Shown here: positions 46,327 to 54,690 of the stretch, one piece after another
Numbering within the stretch: position 1 is the first letter of the stretch
Layout: each line of letters starts with the position of its first letter
NCBI GenBank assembly: GCA_003058495.1
Contig: QBVC01000006.1
Coordinates: forward strand, 1-64,000
Reading direction: 5' to 3'
From: a gamma proteobacterium symbiont of Ctena orbiculata
Lineage (GTDB): Bacteria > Pseudomonadota > Gammaproteobacteria > Chromatiales > Chromatiaceae
Length of the DNA: 64,000 bases
The notes under the pieces: model-generated
Database searches by the model: none
Seen by the model: only the letters and a program-made list of their open reading frames with translations
Told to the model about the DNA's origin: nothing
Made by a program: the position numbers and the translations under genes

Positions 46327-48006
46327 ATGGCTATCGATTCGATTGGTTCAGGATCTGCAGGCGTGCTGTTCGTTGCGGCACTCGGCCTGGCATTGGCCGC
46401 CTGCCAGCAGCGGGGCGACGCGAAGAATGATGCGCCTCCCCCTGACCCTGCCGGGCAAGAGGCGGTGGAGATCGGGATCGCGGAGCGCAGGCATGCGCAG
46501 CCCGTTTCGGTCAACTATCCGGAGACAGGGGTCGACGTCGGATGGGGTTGGGACTCGGAAGAAGGGGTGCCCCAGCCCAATGTCTGTATCGAGTACTCCA
46601 TCGAAGAGGACAAGGGTCAGACCAAATATATGACCATGACCGAGGTCTCCGACAGCCGTGAACTGATGCAGAGCATGAACATCTCAGCCGCCGCATCGGT
46701 AAAGACCATCGCTTACCAGGCCAGCGGCAGCGCCAAGTTTGCCAAGAACACCAAGATCAACAGCTTCAGTTCGAATTTTGTATTGAATGTCTCGGTGGAC
46801 AACGGGGTGCGCTATGCAACACCGCTGCTGCCCGGCAGCCGGGGAGAGATCAAGGACCCCGAGACCAGGAAGACCCTGCCCGACGCCGGTTCGATCCGCC
46901 TCACCTCCGAGGCGCTGCGGCTGGCGAAAAAACGTGATCTCACCGCCTTTCTCAATCTCTGTGGCGACTCCTACGTGGCGGCGCTCTATGGCGGTGCGCG
47001 CCTGACCGCGGTTATTACCGTGGCAACCAGCAGCAAGCAGGAGAAGACCCAGGCATCGACCAGTTTCAGCGGCTCCGGCTGGGGGGTCAGCCTGAAGGCG
47101 AGTGCCAAGGGAGAGTCGGTGGGATCGATCAGCAACGAGCGTATCACCATGCGTTTCCATCAATCCGGAGGACGCAAGGACAAGATCCCCGCCACCAAGG
47201 GGGATCTGCTCGAGAAGCTCGACAGCCTCACCACCGAGGCCAGCGACTATCCCGCCTACTATCGCCTCACCCTGATGCCCTATACGGCACTGGCGAACTG
47301 GCCGGAAAGGGGCCTCCCCCTCGATCTCTCGGAAGAGGAGCAGCTGGCCGACTACTGGGCAGGTTATGCCACCCTGTATGAAGATCTGGAACATATACTG
47401 GGCCAGCCCGAGAAGTTTCAGGTGATCAATGAAAACGGGCAACTGGTTCCGTTGGCCAATCAGGGTGGAGACCATGATAGGCTGAAAACCGTACAGGATC
47501 AGGTGCGGGCGATCCTGCTCCGCCTGCAGCAGGCAGCCCTGCAGTGCAGCATGCCCGAAGAGGAGTGCAACTTCCGCCAGGCGTCCTACCTCTCACCCTA
47601 TGCCTTCCGCATCCAGATGCCTTTGCCCGTCGATATCACCGAGGCGAACAAGCAGTGCCCCTGCGCTGACGGTGAAGCGAAGGGTGAGCGAGCGGAGAAC
47701 AGCGCGCTACTGGTCGATTACTATATCCGCACCCCGGTCAAACGCCGTTGCCTCAACAACCCGGTGGAACCGGGTTGTCTGAGCAATGCCGAGATCGATC
47801 GCTGGGAGGAGAGAGTCGGCAAGCAGCTGGTCGAGCTGCCGGATGGCGACACCGCCAAGAGGCTGCTCGATCTCATCGACAAGGAGGGAGAGGAGAGCTA
47901 TGAATGGCTGCAGGTTATCGAGCATCCGCCCTATGCCTGGCTGGATCCCGCCGAGCTCGAGGAGGAGCAAAAGCCGCTGGATAAGCTAATAGCCTTGTTA
48001 AAATAG
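46327..48006 (+). CDS. Lipoprotein with possible MACPF-like core
   Basis: 559 aa. Signal peptide with lipobox LAAC (Cys at about 26). An Ala/Ser-rich stretch (ISAAASVKTIAYQASGSAKFAKN) and a segment CGDSYVAALYGGARLTAVITV at about residue 211 recall the MACPF signature (aromatic-Gly-Thr-His-aromatic, then Gly-Gly), with the Thr and His replaced by Asp and Ser. The rest (SFSGSGWGVSLKASAKGESVG) would fit long amphipathic strands of that fold. The C-terminal 200 residues have eight cysteines and no recognised domain. I do not recognise an experimentally known family member. Membrane anchoring by lipid is well supported; pore formation is a hypothesis. Confidence 0.6.
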   Translation: MAIDSIGSGSAGVLFVAALGLALAACQQRGDAKNDAPPPDPAGQEAVEIGIAERRHAQPVSVNYPETGVDVGWGWDSEEGVPQPNVCIEYSIEEDKGQTKYMTMTEVSDSRELMQSMNISAAASVKTIAYQASGSAKFAKNTKINSFSSNFVLNVSVDNGVRYATPLLPGSRGEIKDPETRKTLPDAGSIRLTSEALRLAKKRDLTAFLNLCGDSYVAALYGGARLTAVITVATSSKQEKTQASTSFSGSGWGVSLKASAKGESVGSISNERITMRFHQSGGRKDKIPATKGDLLEKLDSLTTEASDYPAYYRLTLMPYTALANWPERGLPLDLSEEEQLADYWAGYATLYEDLEHILGQPEKFQVINENGQLVPLANQGGDHDRLKTVQDQVRAILLRLQQAALQCSMPEEECNFRQASYLSPYAFRIQMPLPVDITEANKQCPCADGEAKGERAENSALLVDYYIRTPVKRRCLNNPVEPGCLSNAEIDRWEERVGKQLVELPDGDTAKRLLDLIDKEGEESYEWLQVIEHPPYAWLDPAELEEEQKPLDKLIALLK

Positions 48007-48179
48007 TGATTGATTGCTTGACCCTCTTCACACTGCACTGGCGCAGTTTTTGTCAGCGCCATGATGCCGGTTAGTATCTATCGGCAATCGACAGGGTCAG
48101 ACAGGATCGAAGATGTGAGACGGCCCCAGCAACCGCTTGCCATCCGCCTCCGTTAAGATGGTGGCGGGTAGAGGATAGT

Positions 48180-48773
48180 TTGATTGATATGCCAAAATTC
48201 AGCCTTTTGACCTGGGCGGTCATCATCGTCGCCCAGATAACCTACGGTCTGTTGGTGTTTGCGATAACCCGCAGCTACTATCAGGACGGACAGACCGCCG
48301 TAATTCAATCCCCGCCGGCGGCTAAGGATGTTCCGCCTCACCCGCAGCTGGGTGCCTTTGATGCCAACCTGCAGCCTGAAATGAAATACCAGCCATCGGC
48401 GGAGGCGCTCTCCACCGATGATCCCGCCTTGATTGCGAGGCTCGCGGACGACTACTTCATGCAGAAGGATTACCCGCGGGCCATCGAGCTCTACGAGCGT
48501 GTACTGCAGATCGACCCGGACGATGTCGAGACCTACAACGATCTTGGCTTGTCGCTCTTCTATACCGGCCAATCCGGCCTGGCGCTGCAGGCGTTGCAGA
48601 CAGGTGCGGCAAAACAGCCGGGCTTTCAGCGCATCCAGTTGACCCTGGGATTCGTGCAGACCCAACTGGGGGACAAGCAGGCGGCCGCAGCCGCATTCAG
48701 AAAGGCGATCGAGTTGGGAGCGGATAACAGGGTCGGCCTCGAAGCCAAGCGCATGCTAAGTGAAATCGAGTAG
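48180..48773 (+). CDS. Membrane-anchored tetratricopeptide-repeat protein
   Basis: 197 aa. TTG start at 48180 is 5 nt from GAGG; the in-frame ATG at 48189 is the alternative. One N-terminal membrane helix (LLTWAVIIVAQITYGLLVFAI), a Pro-rich linker, then about three TPR units (DYFMQKDYPRAIELYERVLQIDPDDVETY, LGLSLFYTGQSGLALQALQTG, LGDKQAAAAAFRKAIELG). Likely a scaffold in the envelope; partner unknown. Confidence 0.8.
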   Translation: MIDMPKFSLLTWAVIIVAQITYGLLVFAITRSYYQDGQTAVIQSPPAAKDVPPHPQLGAFDANLQPEMKYQPSAEALSTDDPALIARLADDYFMQKDYPRAIELYERVLQIDPDDVETYNDLGLSLFYTGQSGLALQALQTGAAKQPGFQRIQLTLGFVQTQLGDKQAAAAAFRKAIELGADNRVGLEAKRMLSEIE

Positions 48774-48919
48774 CCGGATCGGACCGGTTCACCGGATGAT
48801 AAATTATGCCGCTCCATGGGGATATGAAATAATTACCCGGTAAAAACAGTCTCTACCCTCCGCCCCGAACTATTCCGGATGTCTCGAACAGCTGATGGTC
48901 AATTAGAAGCGGCAGCCTA

Positions 48920-50065
48920 ATGCGTGACTCAAGTCAGAACAGGCCCCATGTGTGCCTCTTTATTCTCAAGTTCGGAGACGGCGGCGTGGAGCGCATGATG
49001 GTCAATATTGCCCGGGGGCTGTCGATGATCGGCGTCCGCGTGGACTTCATCGTCAAAGAGACCCAGGCGCCCTATCTGCATCTGTTGCCGGAACAGGTGC
49101 GCATCATCAGGTTTCAGGTGTCGAAGCAGAAAGCGGCACTGCCGAAACTGATCGACTACCTCAAGTCCAATGATCCGGATATCCTGCTCTCCGCAAAGAT
49201 CCTGGATGACCGGATAGCGTTGCAGGCGAAGCGGCGCCATAGCGGTCGTACCCGTTTTTTTCTGCGCCCGGGCACGGCGCTGATATCGAGGATGAAGGCG
49301 CGGGGAACCCATCCCCTTCGCCGCTGGTTGAAGACCAGGCAGCTGAGATCGCTCTTTGCCGCGGCGGATGGCGTCGTCGCCGTCTCCCAGGGGGTGGCGA
49401 ACGAGGTGGTGGAGCTCAGTGCCATTCCCTGGGAGAAGATCAGCGTCATCAAGAATCCCACCATCACCCCGGAACTCTACCAGCAGGCGGAGGCGGCCAT
49501 CGACGAGCCCTGGCTGGCGGCGGATCAGCCCCCGCTGATCCTGGGCATCGGGGGATTGCGCCGGCAGAAGGATTTTCCGACCCTGCTGCGCGCCTTTGCC
49601 CGGGTGCGGAGGGAGCTGCCCTGTCGCTTGATGATCCTCGGGCAGGGAAACAAGCAGGGGCAGTTGCTGAATCTCGCCCGGGAGCTGGAGGTGAGCGACG
49701 ATTTTCGTCTCCCCGGTTTTGTGCAGAATCCCTATGCCTACCTGAAGGGTGCGAGGCTGTTCGTCCTCTCTTCCCTGTGGGAGGGATCGCCCAACGTGCT
49801 CACCGAGGCGATGGCGCTCGGGACCTCCTGTGTGAGCACCGACTGCCCCTCCGGGCCCCATGAGGTCACCCGCGGCGGGGAGGTGGCGCCGCTGGTGCCC
49901 ATGGGCGATGCGGAGCGATTGGCGCAGGCGATGTTGCAGACCCTCAGGGAGCCGCTGGATCCCCAGCGCCTCAAGGAGGCGGTCAGCGACTATACCCTGG
50001 TGAAGAGCGCCGGCAGTTATCTGGCGGCCTTCGGTTTCAACAGCGAACCGCCGACCGATGACTAG
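48920..50065 (+). CDS. Glycosyltransferase family 4 (paralogue 1)
   Basis: 381 aa GT-B enzyme. N-terminal GDGGVERMMVNIARGLSMIG, C-terminal nucleotide-sugar site GGLRRQKDFPTLLRAFA, FVLSSLWEGSPNVLTEAMALG and STDCPSGPHEV. The end overlaps the next gene by 8 nt. Probably builds LPS core or O-chain; donor and acceptor unknown. Confidence 0.9.
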   Translation: MRDSSQNRPHVCLFILKFGDGGVERMMVNIARGLSMIGVRVDFIVKETQAPYLHLLPEQVRIIRFQVSKQKAALPKLIDYLKSNDPDILLSAKILDDRIALQAKRRHSGRTRFFLRPGTALISRMKARGTHPLRRWLKTRQLRSLFAAADGVVAVSQGVANEVVELSAIPWEKISVIKNPTITPELYQQAEAAIDEPWLAADQPPLILGIGGLRRQKDFPTLLRAFARVRRELPCRLMILGQGNKQGQLLNLARELEVSDDFRLPGFVQNPYAYLKGARLFVLSSLWEGSPNVLTEAMALGTSCVSTDCPSGPHEVTRGGEVAPLVPMGDAERLAQAMLQTLREPLDPQRLKEAVSDYTLVKSAGSYLAAFGFNSEPPTDD

Positions 50066-51173
50066 TCGGCCGCGCATCGCCTGTTTTCTCGCCACCTCGG
50101 GTCACAGCGGCGTCGATCGCGTGGCGCGCAATCTTCTGCCGGGCCTGGCAGAGGCGGGCTATGCCGTGGACCTGCTGAAGATCCGGAACCACGGGCCCAA
50201 TCTCGAGGGGGGGCGAGGGGACAGCCTGCGGATAATCGAGTTCAACGCCAGGCATGTCTATCCGGCGCTGCCCGAGCTCGTACGCTACCTCAGGCGGGCG
50301 CGGCCCGCAGTGCTTCTGACCGACAAGGACCGGGTCAACAGAACCGCGATACTGGCCCACGCAATGAGTGGCGGCAAGTGCCGCCTGGCGCTGCGCAACG
50401 GCACCACGGTGAGTGTCAACCTCGCCAGCAGGGGCGCATTCGACCGCTTCGTGCAACGCAACTCGATGCGCCATCTCTATCGCCGGGCCGATGCCATCCT
50501 CATGCCCTCCAAGGGGGCCGCCGACGACTTCGCCGCGACCATCGGCCTCCCCAGGGAGCGGATTGCGGTAGTGCCCAGCCCGATCATCACCCCCGGATTC
50601 CTGCGCCAGCTCGATCAACCCCTGGACCACCCCTGGTTCGCGCCGGGTGAACCGCCGGTCATCCTGGGGGTGGGGGAACTCTGCCGGCGCAAGGACTTCA
50701 CCACCCTGATCCGGGCCTACGCCCAGTTGGCCGGGAGCCACGACTGCCGCCTGCTGATCCTCGGCGAGGGGCGCGCCAGGGATAGGCTGCAACGGGAGGT
50801 CGAGCGTCTCGGGCTTGCGGATCGTGTCGGCCTGCCGGGCTTCGTCGCCAATCCCTATCCCTATATGAAGCGGGCCTCCCTGTTTGTCCTCTCCTCTTTG
50901 TGGGAGGGCATGCCGGTGGTGCTCATCGAGGCGATGGCCGCGGCGACGCCGGTGGTCGCCACGGACTGCCCCAGCGGTCCGGCGGAGTTGCTGGGCGGCC
51001 TCTCCGCCGAGCTTCTGGTGAAACCGGGGGATGCCGCCGCGCTGGCGCGGGCGATGGCGGGGCAATTGGACAATCCGCTTCCCGGGCCTGCGCTGACGGC
51101 GGCGGTGGATGCCTATCGGCTGGAAAACAGCGTCGCGGCCTACCTCAATGCGATGGGGCTCCCTGTTGGGTGA
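50058..51173 (+). CDS. Glycosyltransferase family 4 (paralogue 2)
   Basis: 371 aa, same architecture as its neighbour: TSGHSGVDRVARNLLPGLAEAG, GVGELCRRKDFTTLIRAYAQL, FVLSSLWEGMPVVLIEAMAA and ATDCPSGPAEL. Tandem duplication with the previous gene is likely. Confidence 0.9.
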   Translation: MTSRPRIACFLATSGHSGVDRVARNLLPGLAEAGYAVDLLKIRNHGPNLEGGRGDSLRIIEFNARHVYPALPELVRYLRRARPAVLLTDKDRVNRTAILAHAMSGGKCRLALRNGTTVSVNLASRGAFDRFVQRNSMRHLYRRADAILMPSKGAADDFAATIGLPRERIAVVPSPIITPGFLRQLDQPLDHPWFAPGEPPVILGVGELCRRKDFTTLIRAYAQLAGSHDCRLLILGEGRARDRLQREVERLGLADRVGLPGFVANPYPYMKRASLFVLSSLWEGMPVVLIEAMAAATPVVATDCPSGPAELLGGLSAELLVKPGDAAALARAMAGQLDNPLPGPALTAAVDAYRLENSVAAYLNAMGLPVG

Positions 51174-51294
51174 AGCGCCGATCGGGTGGTCTGTTCACCG
51201 CCCTCGGGACAAGCGGGCGCCGAGCTGTTACAGTACGCATCCATAAACTGCGTAAATACCCTTTTCAATTATTCTTATCACACTGGAGCCATCG

Positions 51295-52605
51295 ATGTCG
51301 GAGACACCGAAGATAATCGTCGTCGGCGGCGGTGCCGCTGGTCTGGAACTCGCCACCCGCCTGGGGCGGAAACTCGGCAGACGGGAGCGGGCGCAGATCA
51401 CCCTGATCGACGCCACCCGCACCCATGTCTGGAAACCGCTGCTGCATCAGGTGGCGGCGGGTACCTTCGATCCGGACCAGCACGCCCTGGGATACCTGGC
51501 CCATGCCCGCTGGAACCACTACCGCTTCCGCCTCGGCGTCATGTCCGGCCTGGACCGGGTTGAGCGCAAGGTCATCCTCGCCCCGCTCCGAAACGACAAG
51601 GGGGAGGAGCTGATCCCCAGCCGCAGCTTCTGCTACGATCACCTGGTCTTCGCCATCGGCAGCGTGAGCAACGACTTCGGCATCCCCGGGGTCAAGGAGC
51701 ACTGCCTGATGCTCGACACCAAGTCCCAGGCCAGCGCCTTTCAGCAGCAGCTGCTGGAGGCGCTGATCCGCGCCAATACCCAGAAGGCGCCGCTGCAGGA
51801 TGGGCAGCTCGATGTGGCCATCGTCGGTGCCGGGGCAACCGGTGTGGAGCTGGCGGCCCAGCTCCACCAGGTCACCCGTCAGATCGCCCAGTACGGCTTC
51901 GAGACCATCGAGCCGGACCGCCATGTGCGGCTGCATATCCTCGATGCTGGTCCGCGCATCCTCCCCGCCCTGCCCGAGAAGCTCTCCGGCCAGGTGCAGC
52001 AGGAACTGGAGCGCCTGGGGATCCAGGTACACGTCTCGGAGATGGTCACCCGGGTGACGGCGGACGCGGTCCATACCGCCTCCGGACTGGTGATCCCGGC
52101 CACCATCAAGGTCTGGGCCGCCGGCATCAAGGGGCCCGACTTTCTCGCGGACCTCGGTCTCAGCGTCAACCGCATCAACCAGCTGAAGGTCAATCCCGAT
52201 CTGACCCTGGAGGACGATGAACACATCTATGCCATCGGCGACTGCGCCGCCTGTGTGATGAACGAGGAGGGGGATCTGGTACCGCCACGGGCCCAGGCGG
52301 CCCATCAACAGGCCTCATTCGTCGCCAAGGCGTTGACCAAGCGGCTCAAGGGACAGGCCTTCAGTGGACGTTATGTCTACCGCGACTACGGCTCCCTGGT
52401 TACCCTGGGGCGCTACAGCACCGTGGGCAGCCTGATGGGGGCGATCACCGGCAGCGTACGGGTCAGCGGCTGGATCGCCCGTTGGGTCTACCTCTCCCTC
52501 TACAAGATGCATCAATTGACGCTGTTCGGCTGGTGGCGCACCGGCCTTACCACCCTGGCCCGCATGTTGCGGCGGAGCATCGATCCGGCAATCAAATTGC
52601 ACTAA
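51295..52605 (+). CDS. ndh: Type II NADH dehydrogenase
   Basis: 436 aa. FAD site VVGGGAAGLELATRLG, NAD site VAIVGAGATGVELAAQL, and IYAIGDCAACVM of the second FAD contact. The C-terminal part (WVYLSLYKMHQLTLFGWWRTGL) anchors it to the membrane. Non-proton-pumping NADH:quinone oxidoreductase. It interrupts the polysaccharide genes. Confidence 0.92.
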   Translation: MSETPKIIVVGGGAAGLELATRLGRKLGRRERAQITLIDATRTHVWKPLLHQVAAGTFDPDQHALGYLAHARWNHYRFRLGVMSGLDRVERKVILAPLRNDKGEELIPSRSFCYDHLVFAIGSVSNDFGIPGVKEHCLMLDTKSQASAFQQQLLEALIRANTQKAPLQDGQLDVAIVGAGATGVELAAQLHQVTRQIAQYGFETIEPDRHVRLHILDAGPRILPALPEKLSGQVQQELERLGIQVHVSEMVTRVTADAVHTASGLVIPATIKVWAAGIKGPDFLADLGLSVNRINQLKVNPDLTLEDDEHIYAIGDCAACVMNEEGDLVPPRAQAAHQQASFVAKALTKRLKGQAFSGRYVYRDYGSLVTLGRYSTVGSLMGAITGSVRVSGWIARWVYLSLYKMHQLTLFGWWRTGLTTLARMLRRSIDPAIKLH

Positions 52606-52616
52606 CGGAATCGATC

Positions 52617-52645
52617 CATTTGCGTTTATTAGCGTTCATTTGCGG
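52617..52645. repeat. TTTGCG-TTCATT short repeat, copy A
   Basis: CATTTGCGTTTATTAGCG followed by TTCATTTGCGGACTT. Nearly the same 30-bp string occurs at 60917-60950. Built of imperfect 9-13-bp steps of the type GCGTTCATT. Between ndh and the sulfotransferase gene. Confidence 0.7.
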
Positions 52646-52654
52646 ACTTCTGAA

Positions 52655-53335
52655 TCATCCGTTGTCATCTTCCGCAGGCGGATCGAAGCTGTAGCCCAGC
52701 GCCTCGATATCCCTGCGAAAATAGTCGTCCACCAGCGCCGCCAGTTCATCGGAGTAGTAACCGCGGTAGTCCTTCCCTCTGTCGTTCGCCTTGCGCTTGT
52801 GGGGCAGTTGCAGCTGCTCGACGCCGATGCGCCGGGTGATCTCGTTGAAATCCCTGTCCAGGGTTTCGTAGTGGCCGATGAAGTCGACCAGGATTTTGCC
52901 CTGCAGGTCGACCAGGTAGTCGAGCTGTGACTGGATCGAGGTGTCGACATGGTATTGATAGGGCCTCTCCGGGTCGAGTTTCCAGCGGATGAAATGGTCG
53001 AAGTCTTCGATATGGGCTATCAGGTGGGGCCGTTCGCGACGGATATGGTGGTAGGAGCTGACCTGCAGGTCCCAGGGGTTGCGTACGATGGCAAACTTGA
53101 AGAGCTGTTCGAAGAAGGGTTCGGGCAGCATCTCCCTGGCGGCGACGATGCGCGAGTGCCGGGGGAACTTGCTGCCCAGGCGGTGGCCGCTGAGATGGCT
53201 CAGGCGTGAACAGAGGTACATGGGGTAGTACCAGGGATCTCGCCAGCGCAGGGATTGCAATGCCGCGCGCACGCTGGTGCCGCCGGTCTTGGCGATATGC
53301 ACGAACAGGAAGTTGTATTTGACTGACAGCAGCAT
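52655..53335 (-). CDS. Sulfotransferase family protein
   Basis: 226 aa. PAPS-binding 5' loop HIAKTGGTSVR near the N-terminus and 3' site FAIVRNPWDLQVSSYHH. Members of this type sulfate carbohydrates; here it may modify LPS or an exopolysaccharide. It is a minus-strand gene beside a 132-bp hairpin element. Confidence 0.85.
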   Translation of the reverse strand: MLLSVKYNFLFVHIAKTGGTSVRAALQSLRWRDPWYYPMYLCSRLSHLSGHRLGSKFPRHSRIVAAREMLPEPFFEQLFKFAIVRNPWDLQVSSYHHIRRERPHLIAHIEDFDHFIRWKLDPERPYQYHVDTSIQSQLDYLVDLQGKILVDFIGHYETLDRDFNEITRRIGVEQLQLPHKRKANDRGKDYRGYYSDELAALVDDYFRRDIEALGYSFDPPAEDDNG

Positions 53336-53406
53336 CGGAATGGCTCTTCGTGTTAACAGACTTTTTCTAGTGTCTGCGATGAAACAATGAGTATGTCTCT
53401 ACCTAC

Positions 53407-53538
53407 GGCGCCTGACGGTTGTCTTTCGCAGTAGCGGCAGGGATGCCGCGTAAGCCCCGTCAGCATACCCCAAGGGCGCTTCCTTCGGGCGCAGGGATGT
53501 GCTGTCGGGGCGTCGGAGAGAGACAACCGTCAGGCGCC
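53407..53538. repeat. 132-bp hairpin element with 18-bp perfect terminal inverted repeats
   Basis: GGCGCCTGACGGTTGTCT at 53407-53424 and its exact complement at 53521-53538. Inside, GCCCCGTCAGCATACCC pairs imperfectly with GGGATGTGCTGTCGGGGC, and GGGCGC with GCGCCC-like arms around TTCCTTCG. The element folds on itself almost end to end. No open frame, no target duplication recognised. It sits between divergently placed ends of the sulfotransferase and glycosyltransferase genes. Confidence 0.85.
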
Positions 53539-53547
53539 TCCCTGCGT

Positions 53548-54690
53548 TCATACTGTTCCTGCACAAACACTGGCCAGTCCCATGATTTCAAGATAATGGG
53601 CGGCGCTTTGCTGCGCATTGTATTCCTGAACGGATTCGCGCAGAAGGGCCGGGTCCGGCGGTTGGTCAAGCATCCGCTGCATCGCCTTGGAGAGCGCCTG
53701 CCAGTCACCCGCCGGCACCAGCGGCGCTATGCGTCCCCCATCGAGCAATTCACTCGGTCCGCTGGGGCAGTCGGTGGAGACCACCGGTGTGCCCAGCGCC
53801 ATCGCCTCGGTGAGGGCGTTGGGTGAGCCCTCCCAGCGGGAGGAGAGTACGAACAGATCCGCCCGTTTCATATAGGCATAGGGATTGGCGGTGAAACCGG
53901 GAAGCGCCAGCGCCTCCGAGATGCCAAGCTCTTCGCTCATGGCGAGCAGTTTCTCCCGCTGGCGGCCGTCGCCGAGGATGATGAGCCGGCAGGGCCGCTG
54001 CGAGCGCAGCTCGGCAAAGGCGCGTAACAGGGTGGGGAAGTCCTTCTGTACCGTTAGCCGCCCGACGCCGAGAATCACTGGTATTTCCGCATCATCCAGC
54101 CATGGATCTGGTGAAGGGGCATCCGCCGCCTCCAGCAACTGAGGCGTTATCACCGGATTGCGCACAACGACAACCTTTTCCGGTCTGACGCCGGAGACCG
54201 CCAAAGTGTCCTCCCTGACCCCCTCGGAGACCGCGATGATTCGATCGATGCGTGGATAGAGCAGGCGGATCGGCAGACGACGCAGGAACAGCCGCCAGCC
54301 CGACTTGTGGGCAAAGGCCGCGGTGAGGTTGGTGCCCAGGCGCAGCACCAGTCGCGTACGGGATGCGGCGGCCAGGATCCGGGCAATGACCGCGATGCGA
54401 CCCGCCCTGTCCTTGGCCGCAAGCAGGCAGGGTGGTCGGGTGCGTTTCAGATAGCGGGCAAGGGGAAGCAGGCTGGTGAGGGTATGGCGGCTGCCCAGGT
54501 CGATCCGGTTTATCGCGGGGTGGATTTCATTGAGATGCCTGCTGCGGGTCTTGATCAGCAGCAGATCGATGCGCAGCCCGCGTTCCGCCATGGCGTTCAC
54601 CAGGTTCAGCACCATCCGCTCCACCCCGCCTTCACCGGAGAACGAGGCCAGAATCGACAGGTCGGGTCGATGGTCAATCGGTTTGACCAT
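53548..54690 (-). CDS. Glycosyltransferase family 4 (paralogue 3)
   Basis: 380 aa, closely related in layout to the two genes at 48.9-51.2 kb: GEGGVERMVLNLVNAMAERG, GVGRLTVQKDFPTLLRAFAEL, FVLSSRWEGSPNALTEAMALG, STDCPSGPSEL. Overlaps the O-antigen ligase gene by 17 nt. Confidence 0.9.
   Translation of the reverse strand: MVKPIDHRPDLSILASFSGEGGVERMVLNLVNAMAERGLRIDLLLIKTRSRHLNEIHPAINRIDLGSRHTLTSLLPLARYLKRTRPPCLLAAKDRAGRIAVIARILAAASRTRLVLRLGTNLTAAFAHKSGWRLFLRRLPIRLLYPRIDRIIAVSEGVREDTLAVSGVRPEKVVVVRNPVITPQLLEAADAPSPDPWLDDAEIPVILGVGRLTVQKDFPTLLRAFAELRSQRPCRLIILGDGRQREKLLAMSEELGISEALALPGFTANPYAYMKRADLFVLSSRWEGSPNALTEAMALGTPVVSTDCPSGPSELLDGGRIAPLVPAGDWQALSKAMQRMLDQPPDPALLRESVQEYNAQQSAAHYLEIMGLASVCAGTV

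Noticed and set aside
53419-53826. A 135-codon frame across the hairpin element at 53.4 kb
   Set aside because: It runs through the palindrome and into the antisense strand of a glycosyltransferase gene.
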